A DNA stretch of 64,000 bases from Anaerolineae bacterium (GCA_013178015.1 JABLXR010000006.1:62001-126000), one strand, 5' to 3'; positions 8,712 to 17,360 are shown, counted from the stretch's first letter. Numbers and translations are program-made. The notes: generated from the sequence alone by a model not told the origin.

Positions 8712-8961
8712 ACCGCTCCTTCCGACCCGGATAGAAGGTGATAATCACCACCGCTCCCGGCTCCCTGCGATAGACCACACGCAGAACGTGTCGCCCAGTG
8801 ATGGCCTTCTGGGCGATCCACCGTTCCCCCTCCTGCGGCCAGACCGAGTCCGGGTCGAGCACCACTTGCTCAACCTCAGCCTGAGTCACCTCGAAGCCGT
8901 GGTGCCGCAACGCGTCGAACTTGAGGCTGACATGTCTGGTGAACCGGATCTCGCAAGACAT
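8695..8961 (-). CDS. DUF4258-like putative toxin-module protein
   Basis: An 88-residue protein with the pattern 'IRFTRHVSLKFDALRHHGFEVT', a central 'VLDPDSVWPQEGERWIAQK' and a C-terminal 'LRVVYRREPGAVVIITFYPGRKERY'. This is the DUF4258 layout: N-terminal H..R, central D, and a final 'VVIT.Y'. The fold is related to RelE/BrnT-type toxins. Together with the overlapping DUF2283 gene it forms a two-gene unit that could be a toxin-antitoxin pair; this is an inference from arrangement only. Confidence 0.72.
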   Translation of the reverse strand: MSCEIRFTRHVSLKFDALRHHGFEVTQAEVEQVVLDPDSVWPQEGERWIAQKAITGRHVLRVVYRREPGAVVIITFYPGRKERYESAV

Positions 8962-9409
8962 GGGCCGCTTTCGATCCTGTCACCAAGTGTAGCATACCGC
9001 TGAAGGGCGTAGCGGCTGCCGCCAGCCGTCAGGCAGCTCCCCCCAACTCGTCCGGGGCAGCGCCGACACGGGGCGCTGGTCCCTCAGACGCGGATCCTAC
9101 ACAGCGGCGACCGGCCATCTGACAGGCTGGGTAGGTCTGGCTTGGGGCCCCCCTGCCAAGCGGACTCAGCGGAGACCGAGGTGGGCGCGCTTCACCGTGG
9201 TCTTCCCGATGATTGCAGAGCTCATCGCGCCTCCAGCAGACGCGCAATTGGGATCGGGTAGACCCCTGACTTGAGCACTCCTTCTCTCTCCGCTGCCCTC
9301 ACGACGCCAGGCCAGGTTCTCGGGCGACCTGCGTCCGCCAGCACAAACCCGCCGTCGCAACCGATCGCGGCGGTGGTTGTCGCAGAGCACCCCAGCGACC
9401 TTCGCTGGC
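8962..9409. other. Intergenic, no gene supported
   Basis: Open frames here (for example 9222-9545 and 9166-9390 on the minus strand) lack family motifs and convincing ribosome binding sites. A short segment reading 'IGCDGGFVLADAGRPRTW' on the minus strand could be a decayed gene end, but I cannot assign it. Confidence 0.5.
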
Positions 9410-9886
9410 CTAGAACGGAATCTCCTCGTCGTCTACCGGCGGTCTGCCTCCCGCCGGACGCTCGTCCTCCGACAGGTCCTCCTCGTCGGCCCGCACCGCG
9501 CCACGGCCACCGGCGGGGAACCGCGCCATGTCGCCCTGAGGCCACTCCTCGCCCGCCTCGCCTCGGCCACCAAGGAACCGCACTGTGCGAGCCCGCAACT
9601 CCAGACTGCCCCGAGCGGTGCCATCCTGAGCCGTGTAGGCGGACACGTCCACATCTCCCTCGACCAGCACCAGGCGTCCCTTAGTAAGATACCGGCTGCA
9701 AGGCTCCGCCTGGTTGCCGAACACGCTCACCCGGAACCAGGTCGTCTTCTCCTGCTGCTCCCCATTGCGGTCGGTCCACCTGCGAGTGGTGGCCATGGAG
9801 AAGCCACACACGGGCGTGCCATCCGAGGTGTAACGGAGTTCCGGATCCCGGCCCAAATGACCCACGACGATACAAGTCTGGAACAT
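9410..9886 (-). CDS. ssb: Single-stranded DNA-binding protein
   Basis: A 158-residue OB-fold protein: 'CIVVGHLGRDPELRYT', 'WFRVSVFGNQAEPC', 'LVLVEGDVDVSAYTAQDG', then a Gly/Glu-rich tail ending in the acidic tip DDEEIPF that recruits repair and replication proteins. It coats ssDNA during replication, recombination and repair. The ATG at 9886 is preferred over an upstream in-frame start because GGGAGGGGAG precedes it closely. A LexA-type palindrome overlaps the predicted transcription start, so the gene is probably SOS-induced. Length is normal for bacterial SSB. Confidence 0.95.
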   Translation of the reverse strand: MFQTCIVVGHLGRDPELRYTSDGTPVCGFSMATTRRWTDRNGEQQEKTTWFRVSVFGNQAEPCSRYLTKGRLVLVEGDVDVSAYTAQDGTARGSLELRARTVRFLGGRGEAGEEWPQGDMARFPAGGRGAVRADEEDLSEDERPAGGRPPVDDEEIPF

Positions 9887-9918
9887 GCTCCCCTCCCCAG
9901 GTGACAAGCATCTGGCCT

Positions 9919-9932
9919 AGAACAAATGTTCT
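9919..9932. promoter_or_regulatory. LexA/SOS box upstream of ssb
   Basis: Perfect palindrome AGAACAAATGTTCT, containing GAAC-N4-GTTC, which matches the Gram-positive-type LexA (DinR) box. It lies immediately downstream of the predicted -10 of ssb, where a bound repressor would block transcription. Confidence 0.7.
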
Positions 9933-9936
9933 GCCA

Positions 9937-9965
9937 AGTGTAGCACGGCGAGAGCGGTGAAGCAA
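9937..9965 (-). promoter_or_regulatory. Predicted promoter of ssb
   Basis: On the minus strand, TTGCTT (9965-9960), a 17-bp spacer and TACACT (9942-9937). The start point would fall at about 9930, inside the LexA-type palindrome. Confidence 0.55.
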
Positions 9966-10160
9966 GCGCTTCTCCCGCCTGCCGTTCCAGCGGGCCAAGG
10001 ATAGCACCGAACCCCAGCCGGTCAAAGGGCGGCAAGCGGCCGGCAGGCGTGAGCCGTGGAGCGGCTCCTGCCGGCCCCACCGACCGCATACCATCCATCC
10101 CCCAACCTGCCCGTTTGGCTCTCACTCGCGCCAGCCCACCGGGCGGGACCGACGCTGCTC

Positions 10161-10189
10161 TTGACACCCTCCCCGAACGGGACTATCAT
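10161..10189 (+). promoter_or_regulatory. Sigma-70-type promoter of the dtxR-feo operon
   Basis: TTGACA (10161-10166), a 17-bp spacer, then TATCAT (10184-10189). It is 28 bp upstream of the dtxR-family ATG. It is followed directly by the palindrome at 10190-10199. Confidence 0.7.
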
Positions 10190-10199
10190 AGGTATACCT
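10190..10199. promoter_or_regulatory. Palindromic operator candidate for the DtxR-family regulator
   Basis: AGGTATACCT abuts the -10 element and covers the expected transcription start. DtxR/MntR/IdeR proteins bind short palindromes with AGG...CCT half-sites, so metal-dependent autorepression of the feo operon is likely. Confidence 0.55.
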
Positions 10200-10216
10200 T
10201 CACTTGGAGCTCAGGT

Positions 10217-10906
10217 ATGCCTGAACCTAAGGACGACCCGCTGCCTGGCGGCATGGGCGAGTACCTGGAGGCGATCTTCCGCCTGGGCGGGAGTGATCGT
10301 TCCGTGCCCGTTCCCGCACTGGCGGAGCACCTGGGTGTCGCCGGTGCCTCGGCCAACGAGATGGTCCGACGCTTAGCGGAGCGAGGGTTGGCCACCTACG
10401 AGCCCTACAAGGGAGTAGTGCTGACCGAGGAAGGCCGTCTTCAGGCGGTCACCGTAGTACGCCGCCACCGGCTGTGGGAGCGTTTCCTCACCGATGTCCT
10501 TGGCATGCCCTGGGACGAAGTACACCAGGAGGCGTGCCGGTTGGAGCATGCCACCTCCCCCCAGCTCGAGGAAAGGCTCTCCCGAGCCCTGGCGGGCTCC
10601 ACCTCCTGTCCTCACGGCCAAGCCGTACCGGGGCCTGACGGCACCCTGGTCGAACCAGAGGTGATCCCTCTGTCTGATCTCTCCCTCGGTCAGGAAGCCA
10701 CGGTAGAGCAGGTTCCGGAGGAGAATCCCGCCTTGCTGCGCTACTTGGACGACCTGGGGCTGCGGCCCGGCCGGGAAGTGAAGCTAGTAGCAGCGGAGCC
10801 CTTCGCCGGACCACTGACCCTCGTCATGGGTGAGGAGACGCGGCTCTTGGGCCATGGCGTGGCGGAGCAGATCGGCGTGCGTGTCAAGGAGGCTCGCTTT
10901 GGATGA
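10217..10906 (+). CDS. DtxR/MntR-family metal-dependent transcriptional regulator
   Basis: A 229-residue regulator with an N-terminal winged helix ('MGEYLEAIFRLGG', 'ALAEHLGVAGASANEMVRRL'), then the metal-binding dimerisation domain with 'RRHRLWERFLTDVLGMPWDEVHQEACRLEHA' residues (H/E ligands in place). A C-terminal SH3-like FeoA domain (about 155-228) follows. It senses Fe(II) or Mn(II) and represses uptake genes. The ATG at 10217 fits the family N terminus and lies downstream of a clear promoter and palindrome; the longer open frame from 10049 is not homologous. The FeoA start codon overlaps its 3' end, so it regulates and leads the feo operon. Confidence 0.92.
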   Translation: MPEPKDDPLPGGMGEYLEAIFRLGGSDRSVPVPALAEHLGVAGASANEMVRRLAERGLATYEPYKGVVLTEEGRLQAVTVVRRHRLWERFLTDVLGMPWDEVHQEACRLEHATSPQLEERLSRALAGSTSCPHGQAVPGPDGTLVEPEVIPLSDLSLGQEATVEQVPEENPALLRYLDDLGLRPGREVKLVAAEPFAGPLTLVMGEETRLLGHGVAEQIGVRVKEARFG

Positions 10907-11150
10907 CGTCACTACGCTCTTGAGCCTAGGCCCTGGCCAGGTCGGCACCGTCGTCGGTTGCAGCGGAGGCCGTGGTCTCATGGGCCGCTTCGCCGCCATG
11001 GGCTTCACGCCCGGATCTCGTGTGACCGTCCTCAACAACTACGGGCGGGGCCCGCTGCTGGTCCTCATCCACGGAGCCCGGGTGGCTCTCGGTCGAGGCG
11101 AGGCCAGCCGAGTGCTGGTCCGACCTGAGGGTGGTGGCCACCGTGGCTAG
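10899..11150 (+). CDS. feoA: FeoA family protein
   Basis: An 83-residue SH3-like protein: 'LSLGPGQVGTVVGCSGGRGLMGRFAAMGFTPG' followed by 'GPLLVLIHGARVALGRGEASRVLV', the standard FeoA pattern. FeoA is a small cytosolic partner of the FeoB iron transporter. A TTG start at 10899 is chosen because AAGGAGG (10886-10892) lies six bases upstream and it overlaps the regulator's stop by 8 bp. Upstream in-frame codons read through the regulator gene and are not homologous. Confidence 0.88.
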   Translation: MDDVTTLLSLGPGQVGTVVGCSGGRGLMGRFAAMGFTPGSRVTVLNNYGRGPLLVLIHGARVALGRGEASRVLVRPEGGGHRG

Positions 11151-11154
11151 ACCC

Positions 11155-13254
11155 ATGACAGCCGACCGGCCGACTCGTTCGCTAGCGGGCACGCTCTCCT
11201 GCTGCGATCAGCAGCTGCGCTCGATGAACCTGCCCTCGGGGACTGACGTCGTCACCGTGGCCTTGGCCGGGCAGCCCAATGTGGGCAAGACCACGGTGTT
11301 CAACCTGCTCACCGGCCTCAACCAGCATGTAGGCAACTGGCCCGGCAAGACCGTCGAGCAGAAGATCGGCGTGTGCCACAGTGGCAACGTGCCCCTGGCC
11401 CTAGTGGACCTCCCCGGCACCTACAGCCTCACCGCCGGCTCGGAGGAAGAGCGAGTGGCGCGGGACTTCATCCTCCACGAGCGTCCCGACGTGGTGGTCC
11501 TGGTCGCCGACGCCTCCAACCTGGAACGCAACCTCTACCTGCTCTCCGAACTGCTCCTGCTACCCGTGCCCATCGTCTTGGCACTCAACATGGTGGACGT
11601 AGCGGAGGAGTACGGCATACACACTGATGCCGAAGCCCTCTCCCAGGCGCTAGGCATCCCCGTCGTGCCCATGGTGGCAAGCAGGAACCGGGGCGTGCGC
11701 GAGTTGCTGCAGGTGGTGCAAGCCCTGGCTTGTGACGGGGACAGGAATACGGGAGCCTATCCTTACCATCCCCGGCGGCCCCAACTCCGCCCTGACCACC
11801 GCGACACCCTGGCAGCGCTCCTGCGACTGATTCAGGGTCGGGTTCCAGAGCCTTACCCAGAGGAGTGGGTAGCGATCAAGCTGCTCGAAGGGGACCGGGA
11901 GGTAACCGAGCTGGCTCAGGGCTGGCTCCCACAGGGAACCTGGCAAGAGGTCCATAGCATCCTGCACCGGCACGAGGACGCCATCCTGGACATCGCCGGC
12001 GGCCGCTACCAGTGGATCGGCGAGGTCTTGGCCGGGGCCCAGATCCGCCGCGGCCTGGGACAGGTCGGCCTGACGGAGCGGCTCGACCGGTGGGCCACGC
12101 ATCCTCTGTGGGGCATGGCCATCCTGGGCGCTGCAGCCGCCCTGATGTTCTTCCTGGTATACACGGTGGGCTCGCCTTTACAGGGAGTGCTAGAGGAGTA
12201 CGTGGTCACCCGGCCGTCGGCGTGGCTGAGCACTCATCTGGACTGGGCTCCCGCCTGGGTAACCGGACTCCTCACCGACGGGGTGCTGGCCGGTGCCGGC
12301 ACCATGGCCACCTTCGTTCCCATCCTGGCCATCTTCTTCGCCGCTCTGGGATTCTTCGAGGACACCGGGTACATGGCCCGCGCCGCCTTCGTCATGGACC
12401 GCTTCATGCACGCTATCGGGCTCCACGGGCGGTCGTTCCTGCCTTTGTTCCTTGGCTTCGGCTGCAACGTGCCCGCCATCATGGGGGCCCGCATAGCGGA
12501 CTCCCCTCGGGCGCGGCTGCTAGGCATCCTGCTGGCTCCCCTAGTGCCCTGCACCGCCCGGCTGGGAGTCCTGACCACCCTTGCGGCCGCCTTCTTTGGC
12601 CCCTATGCCTTCGTCGTCACCCTGGGCCTGGTGGGCACCAACCTGGTCGTGCTGGCACTGTTGGGGGTGGTGCTGCATCGCTTGGTGCTGCGCGGGGAGC
12701 AGGCAGCCTTCATCATGGAGCTCCCCCTCTACCACCGGCCCAATGGGCGGTCTATCGCCCTGTTCGTTTGGCACCACCTGAGAGCCTTCCTGGCTCGAGC
12801 GGTCACCATCATCATGGCTGCCTCGGTGGTGGTCTGGGCTCTGTCTGCCCTGCCCGCGGGCGATATCGGCAGCAGCTACCTGGCCGCGATGGGGCAGGCA
12901 CTGGAGCCGCTGGGGCGCCTCATGGGCCTCGGCTGGCGGCTCATGGTGGCCCTGCTGGCCAGCTTCGTGGCCAAGGAGAACTCCCTGGCGGTCATGGGAG
13001 TGCTCTTCGCCGGTGCCGAGACGGGTGCCGGCTTGACCGAGGTGCTGCCCACTCTGATCAGCCCCGCCTCCGCCCTGGCTTTCCTGACGGTGCAGATGCT
13101 CTTCATCCCCTGTGTGGCCACCATGGCCGCCATCCGCAAGGAGACCGGCTCCTGGGCCTGGGCTCTGTTCGACCTCTGCCTGCTTCTGGTGATCTCCTTC
13201 CTGGGGGGCGCCGTGGCGTACCAGGTGGGCTTGCTGTTGGGTTGGGGAGCCTGA
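11155..13254 (+). CDS. feoB: Ferrous iron transporter FeoB
   Basis: About 699 residues. The N-terminal G domain has G1 GQPNVGKTT, G3 DLPGTYSL and G4 NMVD. It is followed by a guanine-dissociation-like helical region and a C-terminal membrane domain with gate motifs ('FEDTGYMARAAFVMDRFM', 'LGFGCNVPAIMGAR', 'PLVPCTARLGVLTTLAAAFFG', 'FIPCVATMAAIRKE'). It imports Fe(II) across the cytoplasmic membrane. The exact start is unsettled: ATG 11155 (4 bp after feoA), GTG 11131 or ATG 11224 are possible and none has a strong ribosome binding site. It sits between feoA and feoC in a DtxR-led operon. Confidence 0.96.
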   Translation: MTADRPTRSLAGTLSCCDQQLRSMNLPSGTDVVTVALAGQPNVGKTTVFNLLTGLNQHVGNWPGKTVEQKIGVCHSGNVPLALVDLPGTYSLTAGSEEERVARDFILHERPDVVVLVADASNLERNLYLLSELLLLPVPIVLALNMVDVAEEYGIHTDAEALSQALGIPVVPMVASRNRGVRELLQVVQALACDGDRNTGAYPYHPRRPQLRPDHRDTLAALLRLIQGRVPEPYPEEWVAIKLLEGDREVTELAQGWLPQGTWQEVHSILHRHEDAILDIAGGRYQWIGEVLAGAQIRRGLGQVGLTERLDRWATHPLWGMAILGAAAALMFFLVYTVGSPLQGVLEEYVVTRPSAWLSTHLDWAPAWVTGLLTDGVLAGAGTMATFVPILAIFFAALGFFEDTGYMARAAFVMDRFMHAIGLHGRSFLPLFLGFGCNVPAIMGARIADSPRARLLGILLAPLVPCTARLGVLTTLAAAFFGPYAFVVTLGLVGTNLVVLALLGVVLHRLVLRGEQAAFIMELPLYHRPNGRSIALFVWHHLRAFLARAVTIIMAASVVVWALSALPAGDIGSSYLAAMGQALEPLGRLMGLGWRLMVALLASFVAKENSLAVMGVLFAGAETGAGLTEVLPTLISPASALAFLTVQMLFIPCVATMAAIRKETGSWAWALFDLCLLLVISFLGGAVAYQVGLLLGWGA

Positions 13255-13263
13255 GAGGCGTCC

Positions 13264-13524
13264 GTGCTGAGAGATAGCTTGCGGCTCATCGCTTCCGGGG
13301 AGGTGGCCAGCACCAGCGAGCTGGCCCGGCGCCTCGGAGTCACCGGCACCCTGGCGGAGCAGATGCTGGATCAGTTGGTCCGCCTCGGCTACCTTAGGGC
13401 GGCCGATCCCTCCTGCGGCCGGCGCTGCCAGGGTTGTCCCATAGCTCGCAGCTGTGGTGGGCTGCCCGAGGTATTCTCCCTCACCGAGCAGGGGAAGGCG
13501 GCCCTGGCTCACCGGGAGCCATAG
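13264..13524 (+). CDS. FeoC-like winged-helix protein
   Basis: An 86-residue protein with an N-terminal winged helix ('SELARRLGVTGTLAEQMLDQLVRLGYL') and a cysteine cluster C-x3-C-x2-C-x5-C ('CGRRCQGCPIARSC'), the layout of FeoC, which can hold an Fe-S cluster and tune FeoB. It starts with GTG 13264, 10 bp after feoB, with GAG just upstream. It completes the regulator-feoA-feoB-feoC operon. Confidence 0.8.
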   Translation: MLRDSLRLIASGEVASTSELARRLGVTGTLAEQMLDQLVRLGYLRAADPSCGRRCQGCPIARSCGGLPEVFSLTEQGKAALAHREP

Positions 13525-13687
13525 AGCATAGATCGCGCCACAGTCACCGCCCGACCGCGAGCGGCTGTGCTGGGGCAAAGCGACATCCACTTCCGCGGGC
13601 CAACTACCTCCTCCAGCACGCGGTCCTGCTGCACGCGATTGTTGCCACAACACATTTGCCCCCCCAATCCTGAGCTCCGATATCTGG

Positions 13688-13716
13688 TTGACACCGGATG
13701 CCGATCACTGTAGACT
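13688..13716 (+). promoter_or_regulatory. Promoter of the ABC binding-protein gene
   Basis: TTGACA (13688-13693), a 17-bp spacer, TAGACT (13711-13716). It leaves a leader of about 160 nt that contains a hairpin-capable segment (GCTCCTCGG...CCGAGAGC, about 13823-13859) just before the ribosome binding site. The rest of the 13525-13884 gap shows no gene. Confidence 0.6.
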
Positions 13717-13884
13717 TGTGCTCGTGAGGCCCGCCACGCCGTGCTCTCACTGCCGACCTAGCCGCTTGGTCTGGACTCGGTGCCTCGGGCTCGGCGAGCT
13801 CCTCCGCGCACCTGAAGACGCTCCTCGGTAAGTAAGGGCCTAAGCCTTTCTCCGAGAGCACACACTCCGCAGGGAGGTGAAGAG

Positions 13885-15951
13885 ATGTCCGCGAGCAAGC
13901 TCAATCGGCGTACGTTCCTCTCCATCGGTGCATTGGCAGCCTCGTCGGCCGCGCTGGCTGCCTGCGGCGGCGGCCAGCCCGCTCCCACGGCAACACCGGC
14001 GGCACCGGCCGAACCCACCGCCACCACCCCGCCGCAGGCCACCCCCGCCCCGGCCGAGCCGACCGCCACACCGGTACCGGCTGAGCCCGTCTCCCGTTAC
14101 CGCGAAGCCCCCATGCTGGCCGAGAAGGTGGCAGCCGGTGAACTTCCCCCTGTGGATGAGCGGCTGCCCGTGGAGCCCTTGGTCCAGCAGGTAGTGGAGG
14201 AGATCGGTGAGTACGGAGGCACCTGGCACCGAGCGGCCGTGAGTGCGTCCGACACGGCGCTGTTCTTCCGTCTCTATCCTGATGGACTGGTGTACTTCGA
14301 CATCGAGGGCAACCTGGTTCCCGCCATCGCCAAGAGCTGGGACGTGAGCGAGGACGGAACTGAGTTCACCCTCTACCTGCGCCAAGGAATGAAGTGGTCT
14401 GACGGACACCCCTACACTGCCGATGCAGTCATGTGGTGGTACGACCACGTTTTCAACAACCAGGAGATCACGCCCACCAAGCCAGCCTGGATGCGGCCGG
14501 GTGTGGGAGGCGAGTACGGCACCGTGGAGAAGGTGGACGACTATACCCTGAGGTTCAAGTTCTCCTCTCCCTACGGCACCTTCCTGGAGTGGCTGGGCAC
14601 TCAGATCTTCTACGGCGTCCCTGGGCACTACCTGGAGCAGTTCCACATCGACTTCACCGATAGGGCCGAGGTGGAGGCTAAGGCCAAGGAGAGGAACTTC
14701 GAGCAGTGGTTCCAGCTCTTCAACGACCGCAACAACCCCTACAACAACCCCGAGCGGCCGATCGTGGGCGCCTGGCAGTTCATCACTGAGCCCGACGAGA
14801 CCACCCTCATCGCCGAGCGCAACCCGTACTACTGGCGCGTAGACCCGGAGGGTAACCAGCTCCCCTACATTGACCGCATTCAGTTCGAGATCGTCACCAA
14901 CCCTGAGGTACTGAACTTCATGGCCATCGCGGGCGAACTGGACTGCCAGGAACGCCACATCAACCTACTCAACTACCCGCTCTTCGTGGAAGGTCAGGAG
15001 CAGGGCGACTACCGCATTTTGGAGTGGCCCGGTGACGGTGGAGCGGATGCTGGGTTGATGTTCAACCAGAACGCCGGCCAGCAGGAAGGGGCAACCGAGC
15101 ATCAGGTGGCTATCGGTGACCTGCTGCGCACGCTCGAGTTCCGGCAGGCCCTCTCCATCGCCCTAGATCGGGACGAGATCTGGAACTCGGCCTTCCTGGG
15201 CTTCGGCGAGCCCCGCCAGATGGCTCCCATGCAATGGAGCAAGTACTACGAAGAGGGGATGGAAACCCCCTTTACCGAGTTCGATGCCGATCGGGCCAAC
15301 CAGATGCTGGACGAGCTAGGACTAGACCAGCGCGATGGCGACGGGTACCGTCTGGGTCCCGATGGCCAACCCATTGACTTCCTCATCTCGGCAGTGGAGC
15401 TCTTTGGCCCTTGGGTGGACACCGCCCAGCTGGCCAACAACCACTGGAACGAGGTGGGCATCAAGTGCACGGTCAACGTGGAGGAGCGCACCCTCTACTA
15501 CACCCGCATGCAGGCTGGTGAGCACCAGGTGGCGGTGTGGAACACCGGCGGCAACGGCAAAGTCCTCATCTATCCATGGTGGACCATGCCGTACGGCAGC
15601 TCCAGCCGCATCGGCCCTCTGTCAGGCATCTGGTACCAGACGGGCGGCGCCCAAGGCGTCGAGCCCCAGGGCGACCTCCGCAGGGTGCTGGAGGTGTTCG
15701 ACGAGGCTACGGTCACCATCGATCAGGCCGCCCAGGACGAGCTGGCCAAAGAGATCTTCCGTATCAATGTGGCCAACCTGTGGACCATCGGCACCATCGG
15801 CGGGACGCCGCTCGAGCAAGGGCTGGTCATCGCCAAGAACTACTTCCGCAACGTACCCGAGAGCACGCCCGAGCGCCACGTGCACAACGAAGATTCGGTG
15901 CACACCCCGGCCAACTGCGTGCCAGCACAGTACTTCATGCGACAGGCGTAG
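13885..15951 (+). CDS. ABC transporter substrate-binding lipoprotein, family 5
   Basis: A 688-residue extracellular solute-binding protein. The N terminus has a twin-arginine-like signal (NRRTFLSIG) and a lipobox ending in LAAC, then an Ala/Pro/Thr-rich tether to about residue 70. The SBP_bac_5 domain follows ('GTEFTLYLRQGMKWSDGHPYTADAVMWWYD', 'LRFKFSSPYGTF', 'FRQALSIALDRDEIWN'). It captures oligopeptides or oligosaccharides outside the membrane for the two permeases downstream. AGGGAGGTG precedes the ATG. A strong hairpin and 420 bp separate it from the permease genes, so it is probably expressed at a higher level than they are. Confidence 0.93.
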   Translation: MSASKLNRRTFLSIGALAASSAALAACGGGQPAPTATPAAPAEPTATTPPQATPAPAEPTATPVPAEPVSRYREAPMLAEKVAAGELPPVDERLPVEPLVQQVVEEIGEYGGTWHRAAVSASDTALFFRLYPDGLVYFDIEGNLVPAIAKSWDVSEDGTEFTLYLRQGMKWSDGHPYTADAVMWWYDHVFNNQEITPTKPAWMRPGVGGEYGTVEKVDDYTLRFKFSSPYGTFLEWLGTQIFYGVPGHYLEQFHIDFTDRAEVEAKAKERNFEQWFQLFNDRNNPYNNPERPIVGAWQFITEPDETTLIAERNPYYWRVDPEGNQLPYIDRIQFEIVTNPEVLNFMAIAGELDCQERHINLLNYPLFVEGQEQGDYRILEWPGDGGADAGLMFNQNAGQQEGATEHQVAIGDLLRTLEFRQALSIALDRDEIWNSAFLGFGEPRQMAPMQWSKYYEEGMETPFTEFDADRANQMLDELGLDQRDGDGYRLGPDGQPIDFLISAVELFGPWVDTAQLANNHWNEVGIKCTVNVEERTLYYTRMQAGEHQVAVWNTGGNGKVLIYPWWTMPYGSSSRIGPLSGIWYQTGGAQGVEPQGDLRRVLEVFDEATVTIDQAAQDELAKEIFRINVANLWTIGTIGGTPLEQGLVIAKNYFRNVPESTPERHVHNEDSVHTPANCVPAQYFMRQA

Positions 15952-15981
15952 TAGCCCAAGCCGAAGGGCTGCGTCTCACCT

Positions 15982-16011
15982 CTCTGGGCACCGCTGTGGC
16001 GGTGCCCAGAG
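15982..16011 (+). terminator. Hairpin terminator/attenuator after binding protein
   Basis: A perfect 13-bp stem (CTCTGGGCACCGC / GCGGTGCCCAGAG) with a TGTG loop starts about 30 bp after the binding-protein stop. There is no T tract, so it may be an RNA-stabilising or partial-termination hairpin. Confidence 0.65.
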
Positions 16012-16373
16012 CGTAGTATGGACCGCGTACACCACGGCACGGGACGGTGCCGGCATGGCCGCGCCCGCTGGCCTCGGCTCGAGCTGAGCCAAGGCCCACT
16101 GGGTCTCCACCGGCTCGCCCCCGAGGCCGGCCCGCCGGCTGCTAGCCGCCCGCGCCTGACCTCTGGGCGTGGCTGGCAACCGAGTACACGGCTGCCGGGT
16201 CTCGTTTATGTGAGAGCCAGCTGTCGTGTTACACTTCTAGCCAAGAAGGAACGGGTCATAGGCGTTGGGCTAGGGGAGACAGGCGACAAGACTGGGGAGA
16301 GTATCGGCACCCGATGCCTACCTCCGTGCTCCTGTAACCTGTCCCCTGTAATCTATAACCTACAGGAGGCAGG
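16012..16373. other. Intergenic between binding protein and permeases
   Basis: No gene is supported. The last 40 bases contain a near-direct repeat (CCTGTAACCTGTCCCCTGTAA and TAACCTACAGGAGG) that merges with the ribosome binding site of the first permease. Confidence 0.5.
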
Positions 16374-17360
16374 ATGCTTCGGTTCATCACCCGTCGTCTC
16401 TTGATGATGATCCCCATGCTGCTTGCCATCTCGCTGGTCTCCTATGTAGTGATGGAGTTGCCCCCCGGCGACTATCTGACCACGTACATCATGCAGCTGC
16501 AGGCCACCGGCCAGGTAGTGCAGGAAGACCAGGCCGCCGCTCTGGCGAAGCAGTATGGGCTGGATCAACCGGCCCACATCCGCTACATCCGCTGGGTCTG
16601 GCGCATGCTGCACGGCGACTTCGGAGTGTCCCTGCAGTGGCAGCGCCCCGTCGCCACCCTCATCTGGTCCCGGCTGGGGCTGACCGCGGCGGTCACCCTG
16701 GCTACCATGCTGTTCACCTGGCTCATGGCCATCCCCATAGGGATCTACTCCGCCACGCGCCAGTACTCGCTGGGGGACTACTTTGCCACTTTTCTCGGCT
16801 TCGTCGGCCTGGGCATCCCGGATTTCCTCTTGGCCCTGGTCGCCATCTGGATCGGTTACGTCTACTTCGGCGCCAACCTCACCGGCCTCAACTCCCAGGA
16901 GTTCCAGACTGCCCCCTTGTCCATGGCCAAGGTCATTGACACCATCAAGCACCTGTGGGTCCCCATCGTGGTGCTGGGCCTCAGCGGCACCGCCGGCCTT
17001 ATTCGTATCATGCGGGCCAACCTGCTGGACGAGTTGCGCAAGCCCTACGTGGTGACAGCTCGAGCCAAGGGCCTGAAAGAGGGGAAACTCCTCCGCCGCT
17101 ATCCGGTGCGGGTGGCGCTCAACCCCTTCGTCAGCACCATCGGCTGGTCGCTGCCCGGCCTGGTCTCGGGCGCTACCATCGTCTCGGTGGTGCTTAACAT
17201 CCCCATGAACGGACCTCTCCTGCTGAGCGCGCTGCAGTCCCAGGACATGTATCTGGCCGGTGCTTTCATCATGCTTCTGAGTGTGCTGACCATCATCGGC
17301 ACCCTGCTGTCGGATATCCTCCTGGCCTGGCTCGACCCGCGCATCCGCTACGAGAGCTAG
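16374..17360 (+). CDS. ABC transporter permease, DppB/OppB type
   Basis: A 328-residue permease with about six membrane helices. It opens with the family N terminus ('MLRFITRRLLMMIPMLLAISLVSYVVM'), then the periplasmic loop, and carries the coupling motif 'ARAKGLKEGKLLRRYPVR.ALNPF' (EAA-type loop) that contacts the ATPase. With the second permease downstream (gap 10 bp) it forms the channel for the family 5 binding protein upstream. No ATPase gene is adjacent, so the energising subunits must be encoded elsewhere. AGGAGG precedes the ATG. Confidence 0.94.
   Translation: MLRFITRRLLMMIPMLLAISLVSYVVMELPPGDYLTTYIMQLQATGQVVQEDQAAALAKQYGLDQPAHIRYIRWVWRMLHGDFGVSLQWQRPVATLIWSRLGLTAAVTLATMLFTWLMAIPIGIYSATRQYSLGDYFATFLGFVGLGIPDFLLALVAIWIGYVYFGANLTGLNSQEFQTAPLSMAKVIDTIKHLWVPIVVLGLSGTAGLIRIMRANLLDELRKPYVVTARAKGLKEGKLLRRYPVRVALNPFVSTIGWSLPGLVSGATIVSVVLNIPMNGPLLLSALQSQDMYLAGAFIMLLSVLTIIGTLLSDILLAWLDPRIRYES

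Noticed and set aside
9222-9545. Minus-strand frame overlapping the 3' end of ssb
   Set aside because: Most of it is the shadow of ssb; the remaining residues are not assignable to a family.
12012-13277. 421-residue plus-strand frame inside feoB
   Set aside because: Frame-shifted shadow of feoB, composition without motifs (Arg/Pro/Gly-rich).
12541-13653. 370-residue minus-strand frame
   Set aside because: Antisense shadow of feoB/feoC; Gln/Gly-rich with no family match.
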